DNA from: Cystobacter fuscus DSM 2262
Lineage (GTDB): Bacteria > Myxococcota > Myxococcia > Myxococcales > Myxococcaceae
Direction of reading: 5' to 3'
Assembly: GCF_000335475.2 (NCBI RefSeq)
Contig: NZ_ANAH02000005.1
Span: 248,001 to 312,000, forward strand
Length of the DNA: 64,000 nucleotides
Shown here: positions 1-8,484 of the stretch, in pieces
How positions within the stretch are numbered: position 1 is the stretch's first letter
How the letters are laid out: each line of letters starts with the position of its first letter
Position numbers and translations under genes: made by a program
Notes under the pieces: model-generated
The model's input: the letters and a program-made list of their open reading frames with translations, nothing else
Told to the model about the DNA's origin: nothing
Database searches by the model: none

Positions 1-36
1 GACGCCCCCCCGGCGGCCCGCGCATATCTCCCCGCC

Positions 37-948
37 GTGCTCAGCCTGTCCTGTCGGCGTCTGCCCCTCGTCCTGCTCGTCCTCGGTCTGTCGGCCTTCG
101 CGGCCGAGCCCTCGCCCCAACTGTTCCTCCAGCCCGCCCGGGCCCGGCCGGGCGACCCGGTCCTCATCACCGTGCGCGGGCCGAAGGAGGCGCCCACGGG
201 AACGCTGGGAGAGCGCCCCTTGCGCTTCTTCGCCGTGCCCGGGGGCTTCGCCGCCCTCATGGGCCTTCCCGTGGAGCAGGTGCCGGGACAATTGCCGCTG
301 ACGGTGACGGTGGCGGGTGCTCCAGGCGCGGAGCCCCTGCTCCTCACCCACACGCTGGACGTGGTGGAGCCCGGGTGGCGCACGCGCACGCTGAAGGTGG
401 CCAACAAGTTCGTGAAGCCCCCGCCCGAGGTGGAGGCCCGCCTGGAGGCGGATCAGGCCGCCTTCAGCACCGCCTTCGCGCAGCCCTTCGCCGAGCCCTT
501 CTTCGACAAGGCCTTCGTCCTGCCACGCAAGGCGCGCGTCACCGCGCCGTATGGGGATCTGCGCACCTTCAACGGGCAGAAGCAGAGCCAGCACTTCGGC
601 ACGGATCTCTCCGGGGGCACGGGCACACCCGTCTCCGCCGCCAACGGGGGCACGGTGGTGATGACGCGCGAGAACTACGCCGCGGGCAACACGGTGCTGC
701 TCCACCACGGAGCCGGCCTCTACACGGCCTACTTCCACCTGTCGGCCATCGCCGTGAAGCAGGGCGAGCGCGTCAAGCGCGGACAGCTGCTCGGCAAGGT
801 GGGCAACACGGGCCGCGTCACCGGGCCCCATCTGCACTGGGGCGCCCGCGTCGACGACCTGTGGGTGGACCCCACGACGCTGCTCCAACTGCAATTCACC
901 GCTAGCGATCGTTCCACTTCGGGGGCCGCTTCTCGCGAAACGCGCTGA
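37..948 (+). CDS. M23 family zinc metallopeptidase, secreted
   Basis: Periplasmic or exported peptidoglycan endopeptidase of the M23 (LytM-like) family. The 303-residue protein begins with GTG and has a signal peptide (hydrophobic residues 9-23, ending SAFAA). An Ig-like N-terminal half is followed by the M23 domain from about residue 165. The zinc ligands are in place: H186 and D190 in HFGTD, and H265/H267 in HLHW, so it should be active rather than a degenerate activator. Only 36 bases precede it, so a start before the window cannot be excluded. Its last 47 bases overlap tail-to-tail with the enoyl-CoA hydratase gene on the other strand, and the final 15 or so residues look like non-family extension. 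Confidence 0.85.
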   Translation: MLSLSCRRLPLVLLVLGLSAFAAEPSPQLFLQPARARPGDPVLITVRGPKEAPTGTLGERPLRFFAVPGGFAALMGLPVEQVPGQLPLTVTVAGAPGAEPLLLTHTLDVVEPGWRTRTLKVANKFVKPPPEVEARLEADQAAFSTAFAQPFAEPFFDKAFVLPRKARVTAPYGDLRTFNGQKQSQHFGTDLSGGTGTPVSAANGGTVVMTRENYAAGNTVLLHHGAGLYTAYFHLSAIAVKQGERVKRGQLLGKVGNTGRVTGPHLHWGARVDDLWVDPTTLLQLQFTASDRSTSGAASRETR

Positions 949-1690
949 TGCCCTCGGCGGCGTCCTCGGCGAGCACGTTGAGCGACAGCTGCGAGGACAG
1001 GTACTCCAGCGCGGCGGGCAGGGGCAGATCCTCGGCGGTGAAGAAGGCCCGGCGGCCCAGGGCCAGCACCGCCTGGCTCTTGCCCGCGAGCTTGCCCACC
1101 AGCTCGGCCACCGCGGCCTCCAGTCCCTCCGCGGGCACCACGCGGTTGAGCAGTCCCAGGGCGAGCGCGTCGCGCGCCGTCAGCCGCTCGCCCGTGAGCA
1201 CCATCTCCAGGGAGCGCTTGCGGCCCACGTGCCGGTGCAAGAGCGCCATCATCATCATGGGGAAGAGCCCCACGTCGACCTCCGGCGTGCCCAGCTCGGC
1301 GTGCTCGGCGGCCACGGCCAGGTCACACGCGAGCACCAGTCCCAGGCCTCCCGCGAGCGCATGCCCGTTGACGCGCGCCACCGTGGGCTTGCGCACGTCC
1401 TGCAGACGCAGCAGCAACTGGCCGTAGGCGCGGCGCCCCTCGTGCGTGGCGAGAAAACCCCCTTCCCCACCGAGCTGCCCGAGATCTCCCCCGGCGCAGA
1501 ACACCCGCTCTCCCGCGCCCGTGAGCACCACCACGCGCACCGCGGGGTCCGCCTCGGCGCGCGTGAGCGCCTCGAGCAGGCCGTGCAGCACCTCGGGAGA
1601 GAGCGCGTTGCGCGCCCGCTCCCTGTTGATGATCAGGCGCGCTTGCCCACCTTCGGCCTCGTACCGGACGACGGACTCTCCTGCTTCCAT
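902..1690 (-). CDS. Enoyl-CoA hydratase/isomerase family protein
   Basis: Crotonase-fold enzyme of 262 residues, probably hydrating or isomerising a 2-enoyl-CoA in fatty-acid or acyl-CoA catabolism. The oxyanion-hole segments are visible: FCAGGDL near residue 66 and ALAGGLGL near residue 110, followed by the usual acidic residues of the second half (GTPEVDVGLFP). The ATG at 1690 is preceded by GGAG at a suitable distance. The start lies inside the 3' end of the upstream TetR gene (58 bp overlap), so the two are co-transcribed and probably translationally coupled. Its exact substrate cannot be read from the sequence. Confidence 0.85.
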   Translation of the reverse strand: MEAGESVVRYEAEGGQARLIINRERARNALSPEVLHGLLEALTRAEADPAVRVVVLTGAGERVFCAGGDLGQLGGEGGFLATHEGRRAYGQLLLRLQDVRKPTVARVNGHALAGGLGLVLACDLAVAAEHAELGTPEVDVGLFPMMMMALLHRHVGRKRSLEMVLTGERLTARDALALGLLNRVVPAEGLEAAVAELVGKLAGKSQAVLALGRRAFFTAEDLPLPAALEYLSSQLSLNVLAEDAAEGISAFREKRPPKWNDR

Positions 1691-2346
1691 GACGTCTCCG
1701 TGAGCGGGGCGGAGCTGGGAAGCACTCCGCGCAGAAAGGACTCGGCGATCTGCGCCTTGGCCCGATCCAGGGCCTCGGGGCTGCGGTCTTCCATCAGCCC
1801 GGACACGAAGGCGGTGAGCCCCATTTCGATGGAGCCGCACAAGAGCGAGGCGCAGAGCATGGGATCCAGCTCCGGGCGCAGCTGCCCCTCGGCCTGGGCG
1901 CGGGCGAACATGTCCGCCGCCATGCGGATGACGTCCAGGAAGGCCTGCTGGCGGCTGGCGACATGGCCGCCCGCGGGACTGCGGGCGATCTCCAGGATGA
2001 GCACCTTCACCGCGCGGGGATCCACGCGGTAGGCCTCGAAGGCCACGTCGGCGATGCCGCGCACCTTGGCCTCGAGCGAGCTGTTCTCCTCCTCGGCCAC
2101 CGCGCGGATGCGCGAGACGAAGCCGCCCCAGCCCGTCTCGGCAACGGTCTCGAGCAGCTCGTCCTTGTTCTTGAAGTAGTGGTAGACGAGGCCGTAGGCC
2201 ACGCCCGCCTCACGTGCCACGTCGGCGATACGGCAGCCGTGGTAGCCCTTGCGGGCGAACACGTCGATCGCCGCGCGCAGGATGGTGTGGCGGCGCTCGT
2301 TCTCCCGGCTCCCTGCCTCCACCGACTTGCTCTGCCGCTGACTCAC
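1633..2346 (-). CDS. TetR/AcrR family transcriptional regulator
   Basis: DNA-binding repressor of 237 residues. The N-terminal helix-turn-helix is typical (ILRAAIDVFARKGYHGCRI, then VAREAGVAYGLVYHYFKNKDEL), followed by a helical ligand-binding domain. The GTG start at 2346 has GGGGAG upstream. It overlaps the enoyl-CoA hydratase gene by 58 bp, so it is likely to control its own operon in response to an acyl-CoA, as FadR-type TetR proteins do; that ligand is inferred from context only. The last 20 or so residues are polar and encoded in the overlap, so they may be dispensable. Confidence 0.88.
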   Translation of the reverse strand: MSQRQSKSVEAGSRENERRHTILRAAIDVFARKGYHGCRIADVAREAGVAYGLVYHYFKNKDELLETVAETGWGGFVSRIRAVAEEENSSLEAKVRGIADVAFEAYRVDPRAVKVLILEIARSPAGGHVASRQQAFLDVIRMAADMFARAQAEGQLRPELDPMLCASLLCGSIEMGLTAFVSGLMEDRSPEALDRAKAQIAESFLRGVLPSSAPLTETSWKQESPSSGTRPKVGKRA

Positions 2347-2437
2347 GCGCTGACTCTCCCCGGCGGATGATTCCGCAATCGGCCGGGGAGACGGTACGGA
2401 CGAGGGAGCCCGGGGTCAATGCCCTTGACGGGCCGCG

Positions 2438-3994
2438 TCACTTGATGAAGTCACCCGCCACCGGAGGCGCCTCGACCGGAACGCCATAACCATCCACGGG
2501 CGAGGCCGTGAAGACGCAGCGGGCCGTGACCGACCACTTGATGGAGTTGGGGGCGGCGGGATAGTCCGGCGCGTTCGTGTTGGTGGGGTCGCGCTGATCC
2601 TTGATGACGTAGCGCAGCGCGGTATAGGGCGGGTAGGTCAGGGCCCTGCCCGAGGTCAGCTTGCTCACATTCACGGGGCCCACCGCGCCCGCCTCGCACC
2701 CGTCATCATCCCCATTGCGCGCGATGCTGTTGAACCAGGGGTCCGCGACGATGAACTCGGCGGCCAACTGGCCGAACTTGTCCAGGCGGTTGCCCGTGGC
2801 CGGGGTGATGGGATTCACCACGGGCCGGGGATTGCGGGTGGCATTCGTGGAGGTCGGGCGGTCATCCGCGTGCGGAACACCCGTCCACAGGATGCGCTCC
2901 TGGACCCAGATGAGCGTGACGGGATCGAACGTGCCGTTCTTGCCATCCCACTGGCCATTGCCGTTGGCGTCGACGTAGCGCTCCCCGGCGTCCCAGGTGC
3001 CGTTGTCGTTGTTGTCGACGAAGGGCTCGGTGAGATCGACGAAGGGCTCGCCCGTGTCCCAGGCGCCGTTGTTGTTGCGGTCGTCGAACGCCTCCTCGCC
3101 CGAGGTGACGGCGATCATGCTGACCAGATTGTCGCGCGGGTTGTTGGTGAGGACGACGCCCTTGGCGTCCTTGCGGATGGGATCCGGCCGGCGCGGCTCC
3201 GCGAGGGTGCCCTCGGCGCCGAAGTTCTTGACCGGATCCTCCACCCACTGGAACGGGTGCATCCACAGCGGCGCGAGGTACTCGCCCGTATGGGTCAGGT
3301 CGTTGACGGGAGTCCAGGAGAAGGTGCCCGGCGCCACGTCGTCCGGCAGCGGCAGCGAGGTCTTGTAGAGGACCTTGGCGTTGCCCACCACGTCGGTGAC
3401 GCTGACGGAGCTGGGGCCGATGGTGCCCGCCTCGGTGAGGAAGGACACCTGGGCGCCGACGATGCCATCGCCGTTGCGGTCCGCCACGTGGGCGATGCAG
3501 TCGAGCTTCACGCCGGCGATGAGGTGACGCGTATCGTCATAGGCGTTGATGGCGTGCACGCCACCCGAGCCCTCGCCGGAGAGGGTGCCGCACTGGAAGG
3601 TGAACTGGCGCGAGGTGGAGTTGGAACCGGCGAAGGTGACCGCCGGGCTGACGGCCGACTTGTCGCCCACCCGAGCCGTCACCACCACGGAGGACACACG
3701 ACCGCCCTTGGCGACCACCTGCGTGGAGGCGATACCGTTGCTCTCGTCGGTGGAGGCCACCGCGGGGTTGAGCTCCACCCCGGGCACGGGCGGCTGGATC
3801 TCGAAGGAGATCTGAACGCCGGCTTGCGGCAGACCCCGCGAGTCGATGGCGCGAAAACGCAAGGTGGTGATCTCCCCCAACCGGGGCTGGGCGGGAGACT
3901 GGTCCACGAATTCCAACGTGGCGGGCTGCGGAGGAGAGCAGGCCGCGAGCAGCCCTGTCGTGAGCACCACGAATGTGGCGAGACCCAAACGCAT
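2438..3994 (-). CDS. Ig-like (Big_1-type) lipoprotein with Asp/Asn/Gly repeats
   Basis: Surface or outer-membrane lipoprotein of 518 residues. The signal peptide ends in the lipobox LLAAC (C19). Residues 25-130 resemble a bacterial Ig-like domain (PRLGEITTLRFRA, then GIASTQVVAKGG), and a second Ig-like stretch follows around 160-220. Residues about 305-355 contain three to four calcium-loop-like units of the form D-N-N-G-W-D-G-E-x-F-V-D, as in dockerin-like or thrombospondin type 3 repeats. No catalytic motif is seen. Function is unknown; adhesion or envelope structure is a guess. It is last in a leftward series after the XRE gene, with a hairpin between them. Confidence 0.75.
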   Translation of the reverse strand: MRLGLATFVVLTTGLLAACSPPQPATLEFVDQSPAQPRLGEITTLRFRAIDSRGLPQAGVQISFEIQPPVPGVELNPAVASTDESNGIASTQVVAKGGRVSSVVVTARVGDKSAVSPAVTFAGSNSTSRQFTFQCGTLSGEGSGGVHAINAYDDTRHLIAGVKLDCIAHVADRNGDGIVGAQVSFLTEAGTIGPSSVSVTDVVGNAKVLYKTSLPLPDDVAPGTFSWTPVNDLTHTGEYLAPLWMHPFQWVEDPVKNFGAEGTLAEPRRPDPIRKDAKGVVLTNNPRDNLVSMIAVTSGEEAFDDRNNNGAWDTGEPFVDLTEPFVDNNDNGTWDAGERYVDANGNGQWDGKNGTFDPVTLIWVQERILWTGVPHADDRPTSTNATRNPRPVVNPITPATGNRLDKFGQLAAEFIVADPWFNSIARNGDDDGCEAGAVGPVNVSKLTSGRALTYPPYTALRYVIKDQRDPTNTNAPDYPAAPNSIKWSVTARCVFTASPVDGYGVPVEAPPVAGDFIK

Positions 3995-4025
3995 CTGAAG
4001 AAGGCTCCGGGGCAGAGGGAATGAA

Positions 4026-4050
4026 GACCACGCGACAGTGCCGCGTGGTC
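4026..4050 (-). terminator. Hairpin, candidate terminator of the XRE gene
   Basis: A perfect 9-bp stem (GACCACGCG pairing with CGCGTGGTC) with a 7-nt loop lies between the XRE stop and the start of the Ig-like lipoprotein gene. On the minus strand it is followed by TTCATTCC, a weak T-rich tail. Confidence 0.45.
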
Positions 4051-4122
4051 AACAGTCCCATCTTCCCGGGCCCCCCGGCGTCCCGTCAAGCGACGGGCAC
4101 CGACTTCAGCATACGTCCAGGC

Positions 4123-4473
4123 TCAGGCCACGGAGCCGTTGAACATGGCGCGAGCCACGCCCAGCAGCCGATCCACGTCCCGGGCGGTGAGGCCCCGGGC
4201 GCGGGCGAAGTCCGACAACGGCCGCAGCAGATCTTCCGTCTGAGCAGGTGTCTCTTCTGTTCCGGCGAAGAGCTCGCCGAGACTCACGCCCAGGGCATTG
4301 GCCAGGGCGGCAAGGGTTTCAACATGGGCGACCCGCTCTCCTCTTTCGATCATCGAAAGAAAGGAGACGCTGATTTGTGCCCGTTCCGCGAGCTCTTCTT
4401 GGGTCCAGCGCTCCGGGCGCTGGGTGCGAAGTTCACGAATGCGCTGTCCGATACGTTTTCCGAGTTCCGACAC
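4123..4473 (-). CDS. XRE family helix-turn-helix regulator
   Basis: Small DNA-binding protein of 116 residues with a Cro/C1-type HTH (WTQEELAERAQISVSFLSMIERGER) followed by a short helical tail. The GTG at 4473 is chosen because GAGGACGAGG lies just upstream and the HTH then begins about 20 residues in; a longer reading would run into lptD. It sits 73 bp after lptD in the same direction. No target is evident. A separate C-terminal segment (residues 80-116) is family-specific and lacks a recognised ligand domain. Confidence 0.8.
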   Translation of the reverse strand: MSELGKRIGQRIRELRTQRPERWTQEELAERAQISVSFLSMIERGERVAHVETLAALANALGVSLGELFAGTEETPAQTEDLLRPLSDFARARGLTARDVDRLLGVARAMFNGSVA

Positions 4474-4546
4474 GAAAGACCTCGTCCTCCTCAAAGAGGG
4501 GATTTCCTCAGGCAGTGAAGAACTACACACGCACGGCTGTGATTCC

Positions 4547-7099
4547 TCAACCCCCCGTTCCAAACGTCCCGACTCCGGTCACGGTGAGGTTCAGACCGAA
4601 CTCGGGGCATGCTTGCCCCCTCGCGAGCCTGGCCAGTCCTTCGACACGCCAGCAGTTACACGCCGGACCGTAAGATACACCAAATGTCTGCTGTAGGAGA
4701 GGGGCCTCACTGCGTGTTTGAGGCTGCAGGAGCGCCTCGTACCGCAGGCCAAGTCCGAAACCGAAGGTCGCCTGAGTGCCCGCTGTGAGGAACTGTGCTC
4801 GCTGGGCGTTCTTTGGCGCAGGCCCTACCAGGGCATCCAGGCTACGGCGCAGGCGATCCGAGCCCTCGCCCAGCAGGTCGTCATAGCGGGCATAGAGATT
4901 GGCCTGAGGCACATCCACCCGGAAATCCGCGCTGAGTTGAGTGATTTGCCGGGAGTTCGGGTCATAACGCAGCACCCCGGTGCCGCTGAATCGACCCAGC
5001 CGGGCGCTGAGGCGGCCAAACGTGTCCCGCGCGAGGAGTTCATCGCTCCCGAGCAGGCCGCTGCCCAGCGTGGGGGCGAACCGGGACAGATCGAAGCCCT
5101 GCCCCAGGCTCAGACGGAGGATTTCCTCGCGCGAGGAGCCCCGGCGGGTGTGAAGGGTCTGGTTCAATTCCACCACGGCATGGAGAAAGCGGCGCGCCAC
5201 GCCCGCCGGGGTCGAGGGCAGCGCGGAGTCGATCTCATCGTAGGGCTGCCCCGGGCTATCGGGCAGGGCACCTGGTGAGGGCAGGTCTCCCCAGACGGTG
5301 GGCACGTAGCGCAGGGTGATGGAGGGTTCGATCGAGTGGAGCAGCGAGACGCCGCCCAACTCGAAGGTGCGTGCGAGGCGCGAGTCCAGCACGAGGTCCA
5401 GGAGGGGATAGCCGCGCTGCGCGGCGCGCCCCGTCACCTCGCCCAGGTAGAAGTCCTGGCGCACGGAGAGCGCGGGGGACAGCCGGGCGAAGGAGCCGAG
5501 GGCGAAGGAGGAGGACAGGCGGGGAAGCAGATCCACCCGGTCGCGCGCCTCGCGATCGGCGCCATCGAAGACACCATTGCCCTGGGCCCCATCGGGCTCG
5601 CGCACGGTGCCTCCCGGCACCGCCCACAGGCCATCGGACTCGAAGTGGCCGTCCAGGCCCTCATCACCGAAGAGGGACAACAAGGGAGAGAGCCGGGTGA
5701 ACTCCACCCGCATGCCCCCGACCAGACGGCTGCCACCGAGCGGCCGCTCGGCGAGTACCCAGCTCAGGGTGGGCAGCTTCTGGAAGGTGCGGGGCGCGGC
5801 GGTGATGGCCGTGGAGGCCGGAGCCCCGGCGGGCGGCACCGTGGAGCGCCCGAAAAGATCGTAGCCCCAGCGGATGTCCTGGCGCAGGCCCACTTCCAGA
5901 CCCACCCACTGGTCCTCGCCCCGGCGGTAGATGACGCCGGAGCTGCTCAGGTACTGGGCCGCGCGAGCCACGATGTCGGCGGTGAGGTCGCGCGTGTAGA
6001 ACCCGTCGGAGACGGCGAAGGCATCGATGCGGTCGTACCACCCGCCGCCCAGGTCCTGACGGTGTTGGAGGGACGCCTCGCCCCGGAGTCCGCGCGGCGC
6101 GCGGATGAGGTCCCCCGTGTCCGTGAGGAAGAAGTCCGCCGTCACGGGGTTGCGCACGGGCTGCAGATCGTGGAGCAGGCCGAGCGTGACTCGGCCCTCG
6201 GTTCCCACGGCGGGCACGTAGCGGAACTCGGTGAGCAGACGCGGGCCGCGGATACCGTAGTTCTGCGGCTCCTCGCGGGTGAGGGTCTCGTTGCCGATGC
6301 TCCGGGTGCGCTCCACCTCGCCGCCCCCCAGGTAGAAGCCCGGCGTGAGGGTGAGATCGTAGCTCCGGCCGAGCGTGATGAACACCGGCAGCTCCAGGGC
6401 GAAGCCAGAGGCGGCGGTCGACGTGGGCCGGGGGAAGAGCAGGCCCGATTGTCGCTCGGACAGGGGCAGGTACAACCAGGGCACCGCGAGCACCGGAACC
6501 GAACTCACGAACACCACGGGCAAGGTGAGCGAGGCATACTTGCCCATCTCCACGCGGGCACTGCTGGCCTCCACGCGCCAGCTCGGCACGCTCTCCCCGC
6601 ACAGGCACGGGGCCAGGGCGATGCCCTCCACCTGGTAGGTGTTGTCACCGGAGCGCTTGATGCGCCTGCCGCTCATCAACACGGGCGTCTCGCCCAGGTC
6701 ACGCAACTCCTGGGGCGTCTGGGCCTGGAGTAGCTGCTGGGGCGTGACGCCCCGCTTCTCCATGAAGAGGCCCCCCTGGACAACCGCCTCGGAGGACTCG
6801 AGGTCCACGGAGAGCTCGTCCGCCACGGCCGCCATCAGCCCGTTGACGAGCATGACGTTGCCCCGGGCCACGGCCGTCCCATGGGCCTGATCGTAGGAGA
6901 GCTCGTCGGCGCGCAGCACGACGGAGCCGGAGCTGAGCACGGCGTGTCCGCGCGCGGTGAGCACCCGCTGCTCCTGCGCGTAGGAGACGGAATCGGCCGC
7001 CAGCTCCGCGGTCTCTCCCGTGGGCAGCCGCAGTGGGGTGGACAAGGGCAGCTGTGCCGAGACGAGCAGCACGACCGCCACCGGCATCAGCAGGCTCAT
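4547..7099 (-). CDS. lptD: LPS-assembly protein LptD-like outer-membrane protein
   Basis: Outer-membrane beta-barrel that inserts lipopolysaccharide into the outer leaflet. The 850-residue protein has a signal peptide, an N-terminal OstA/LptA-like domain (alternating beta strands, about residues 30-120) and a long barrel rich in aromatic-ended strands. The disulfide cysteines typical of LptD are recognisable: CLC near residue 170 ahead of PSWRVEASSA, and CNCW close to the C-terminus. The ATG at 7099 is preferred; a TTG six codons earlier overlaps the previous stop. It follows the AMIN-domain gene by 14 bp. The barrel is divergent from enterobacterial LptD, as expected in myxobacteria. Confidence 0.82.
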   Translation of the reverse strand: MSLLMPVAVVLLVSAQLPLSTPLRLPTGETAELAADSVSYAQEQRVLTARGHAVLSSGSVVLRADELSYDQAHGTAVARGNVMLVNGLMAAVADELSVDLESSEAVVQGGLFMEKRGVTPQQLLQAQTPQELRDLGETPVLMSGRRIKRSGDNTYQVEGIALAPCLCGESVPSWRVEASSARVEMGKYASLTLPVVFVSSVPVLAVPWLYLPLSERQSGLLFPRPTSTAASGFALELPVFITLGRSYDLTLTPGFYLGGGEVERTRSIGNETLTREEPQNYGIRGPRLLTEFRYVPAVGTEGRVTLGLLHDLQPVRNPVTADFFLTDTGDLIRAPRGLRGEASLQHRQDLGGGWYDRIDAFAVSDGFYTRDLTADIVARAAQYLSSSGVIYRRGEDQWVGLEVGLRQDIRWGYDLFGRSTVPPAGAPASTAITAAPRTFQKLPTLSWVLAERPLGGSRLVGGMRVEFTRLSPLLSLFGDEGLDGHFESDGLWAVPGGTVREPDGAQGNGVFDGADREARDRVDLLPRLSSSFALGSFARLSPALSVRQDFYLGEVTGRAAQRGYPLLDLVLDSRLARTFELGGVSLLHSIEPSITLRYVPTVWGDLPSPGALPDSPGQPYDEIDSALPSTPAGVARRFLHAVVELNQTLHTRRGSSREEILRLSLGQGFDLSRFAPTLGSGLLGSDELLARDTFGRLSARLGRFSGTGVLRYDPNSRQITQLSADFRVDVPQANLYARYDDLLGEGSDRLRRSLDALVGPAPKNAQRAQFLTAGTQATFGFGLGLRYEALLQPQTRSEAPLLQQTFGVSYGPACNCWRVEGLARLARGQACPEFGLNLTVTGVGTFGTGG

Positions 7100-7113
7100 G
7101 GCCCGCCCATATA

Positions 7114-8409
7114 TCAACGGGAGGCCGGGCGCTGGAACTCGATCGACAGTTCGTTGCCCTCCTGGCGTGTCTCGTAGGGCACCTGCTGCTTGAGCCGGAT
7201 GGAGACGCGCACCGTGCGCGAGGGGCCCGGATTGGCGTCCACCGAGGCCACCGCCGTATTGAAGAAGGAGGTGTCCATCGCGCGGGTGTTGTTCTCCTCG
7301 GCAATGAGGGTGTTCTCCAGCTCCAGCACCACCAGCTTGTCGCCCGCCGGGGTGACGGAGTAGCGCACGGGCTCGTTGGTGCGCACGAAAACCCGCGAGG
7401 CCCCCCGCTCCTGCTTGAAGCCCACCAGCGTCATCGTCTTGCGGCGCGAGGACACCGAGGACGGGCCCTCCTGCCGTGCCGGTTCCCTCCGGGGCGTCTC
7501 CGCCTGGGCGACACGCGCCGCGCGCGACTCCCGTGCCTCCTCCTGCTGGCGCCGCCGCTCCTCGGCCGCGGCCTGGGCCTCCGACTCCCGGCGGGCGCGC
7601 TCCTCGGAGGCCTGGCGCCGCTTCGCCTCGGCGGCCTGGGCCTCCGACTCCCGGCGGGCGTCAGCCGCGGCCCGTGCATCCTCCTGCTGCCGCTGCTTCT
7701 CGGCGGCCTGGGACGTGCGCTCCTCCTGAGCCTTGCGCTCGGCCGCGGCCCGCGCCTCGGCCTGACGCTGCTCCTCGGCATCCGCCTGCTCCTGCTGGGC
7801 GGCCTGGGCCGCGGCGGCCTCCTGCCGCTTGCGCTCTTCCTGCGCCGCCTGGGCGGCCTGGGCCGCGGCGGCCTCCTGCCGCTTCTGATCTTCCTGGGCC
7901 TCCTGGGCCGCCGCGCCCGCCTGCTGGGCGTCGGTGCCAGTGGCCGTGGGCGCCGCGTCCGCCGTTGGCGCCGGGCCGGTGGGAGCCGCCGCCTGGGCCG
8001 CCGTGCCACCCGCCACGCTCACCACCAAGGAGTTGCCCCGCGCCTGGATGTCCGTGTCCACCTCGCGCTCGTAGCCGATGAGCACCCGGGCGATGGCGGA
8101 TTCATCCGAGCCGTAGCTCGCCGTGCGGATGGCGGTGATGGTGCCATTGCCCACGGTGATGTCCTCCTTCACGCCGGAGAAGACGGCCTCGGAGATGTCG
8201 ATGACGAGCCGCGGCGGATCCGTCAGCGTGAAGGTGGTGAAGTTGGGCTTCTTCGTGCCCACGATCTCCACCGTCCCGCCCCTCACGTTCACGCTGGAGA
8301 TGGAGTTGAGATTCGCCTCCTGCGCCAGCGCCCGCGCCGTTCCCAGCACGCACGTGATCAAGAGAAGGACGAAGGCACTCGAAGGCGACTTGATGGTGGA
8401 CGAACGCAT
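7114..8409 (-). CDS. AMIN-domain envelope protein with long Ala/Glu/Arg coiled coil
   Basis: Periplasmic protein of 431 residues with a signal peptide ending ARALAQ. Residues about 35-125 form an AMIN-type beta domain (VNVRGGTVEIVGTKKPNF, FTLTDPPRLVIDI), as found in secretins and amidases that bind cell-wall or septal targets. The middle (about 150-310) is a highly charged Ala/Glu/Gln/Arg coiled coil like that of TolA. A second AMIN-like domain closes the protein (TLVGFKQERGASRVFVRT to the end). It directly precedes lptD, which suggests a link to outer-membrane assembly. The high-GC low-complexity middle produces long false reading frames on the opposite strand. Confidence 0.78.
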   Translation of the reverse strand: MRSSTIKSPSSAFVLLLITCVLGTARALAQEANLNSISSVNVRGGTVEIVGTKKPNFTTFTLTDPPRLVIDISEAVFSGVKEDITVGNGTITAIRTASYGSDESAIARVLIGYEREVDTDIQARGNSLVVSVAGGTAAQAAAPTGPAPTADAAPTATGTDAQQAGAAAQEAQEDQKRQEAAAAQAAQAAQEERKRQEAAAAQAAQQEQADAEEQRQAEARAAAERKAQEERTSQAAEKQRQQEDARAAADARRESEAQAAEAKRRQASEERARRESEAQAAAEERRRQQEEARESRAARVAQAETPRREPARQEGPSSVSSRRKTMTLVGFKQERGASRVFVRTNEPVRYSVTPAGDKLVVLELENTLIAEENNTRAMDTSFFNTAVASVDANPGPSRTVRVSIRLKQQVPYETRQEGNELSIEFQRPASR

Positions 8410-8484
8410 GACGCACCCGACGCTAACACGCGACGTCAAGGCTCCAACTTTTCCCTCTGCCTGGAGCCGACGGAAACGTTCGCT

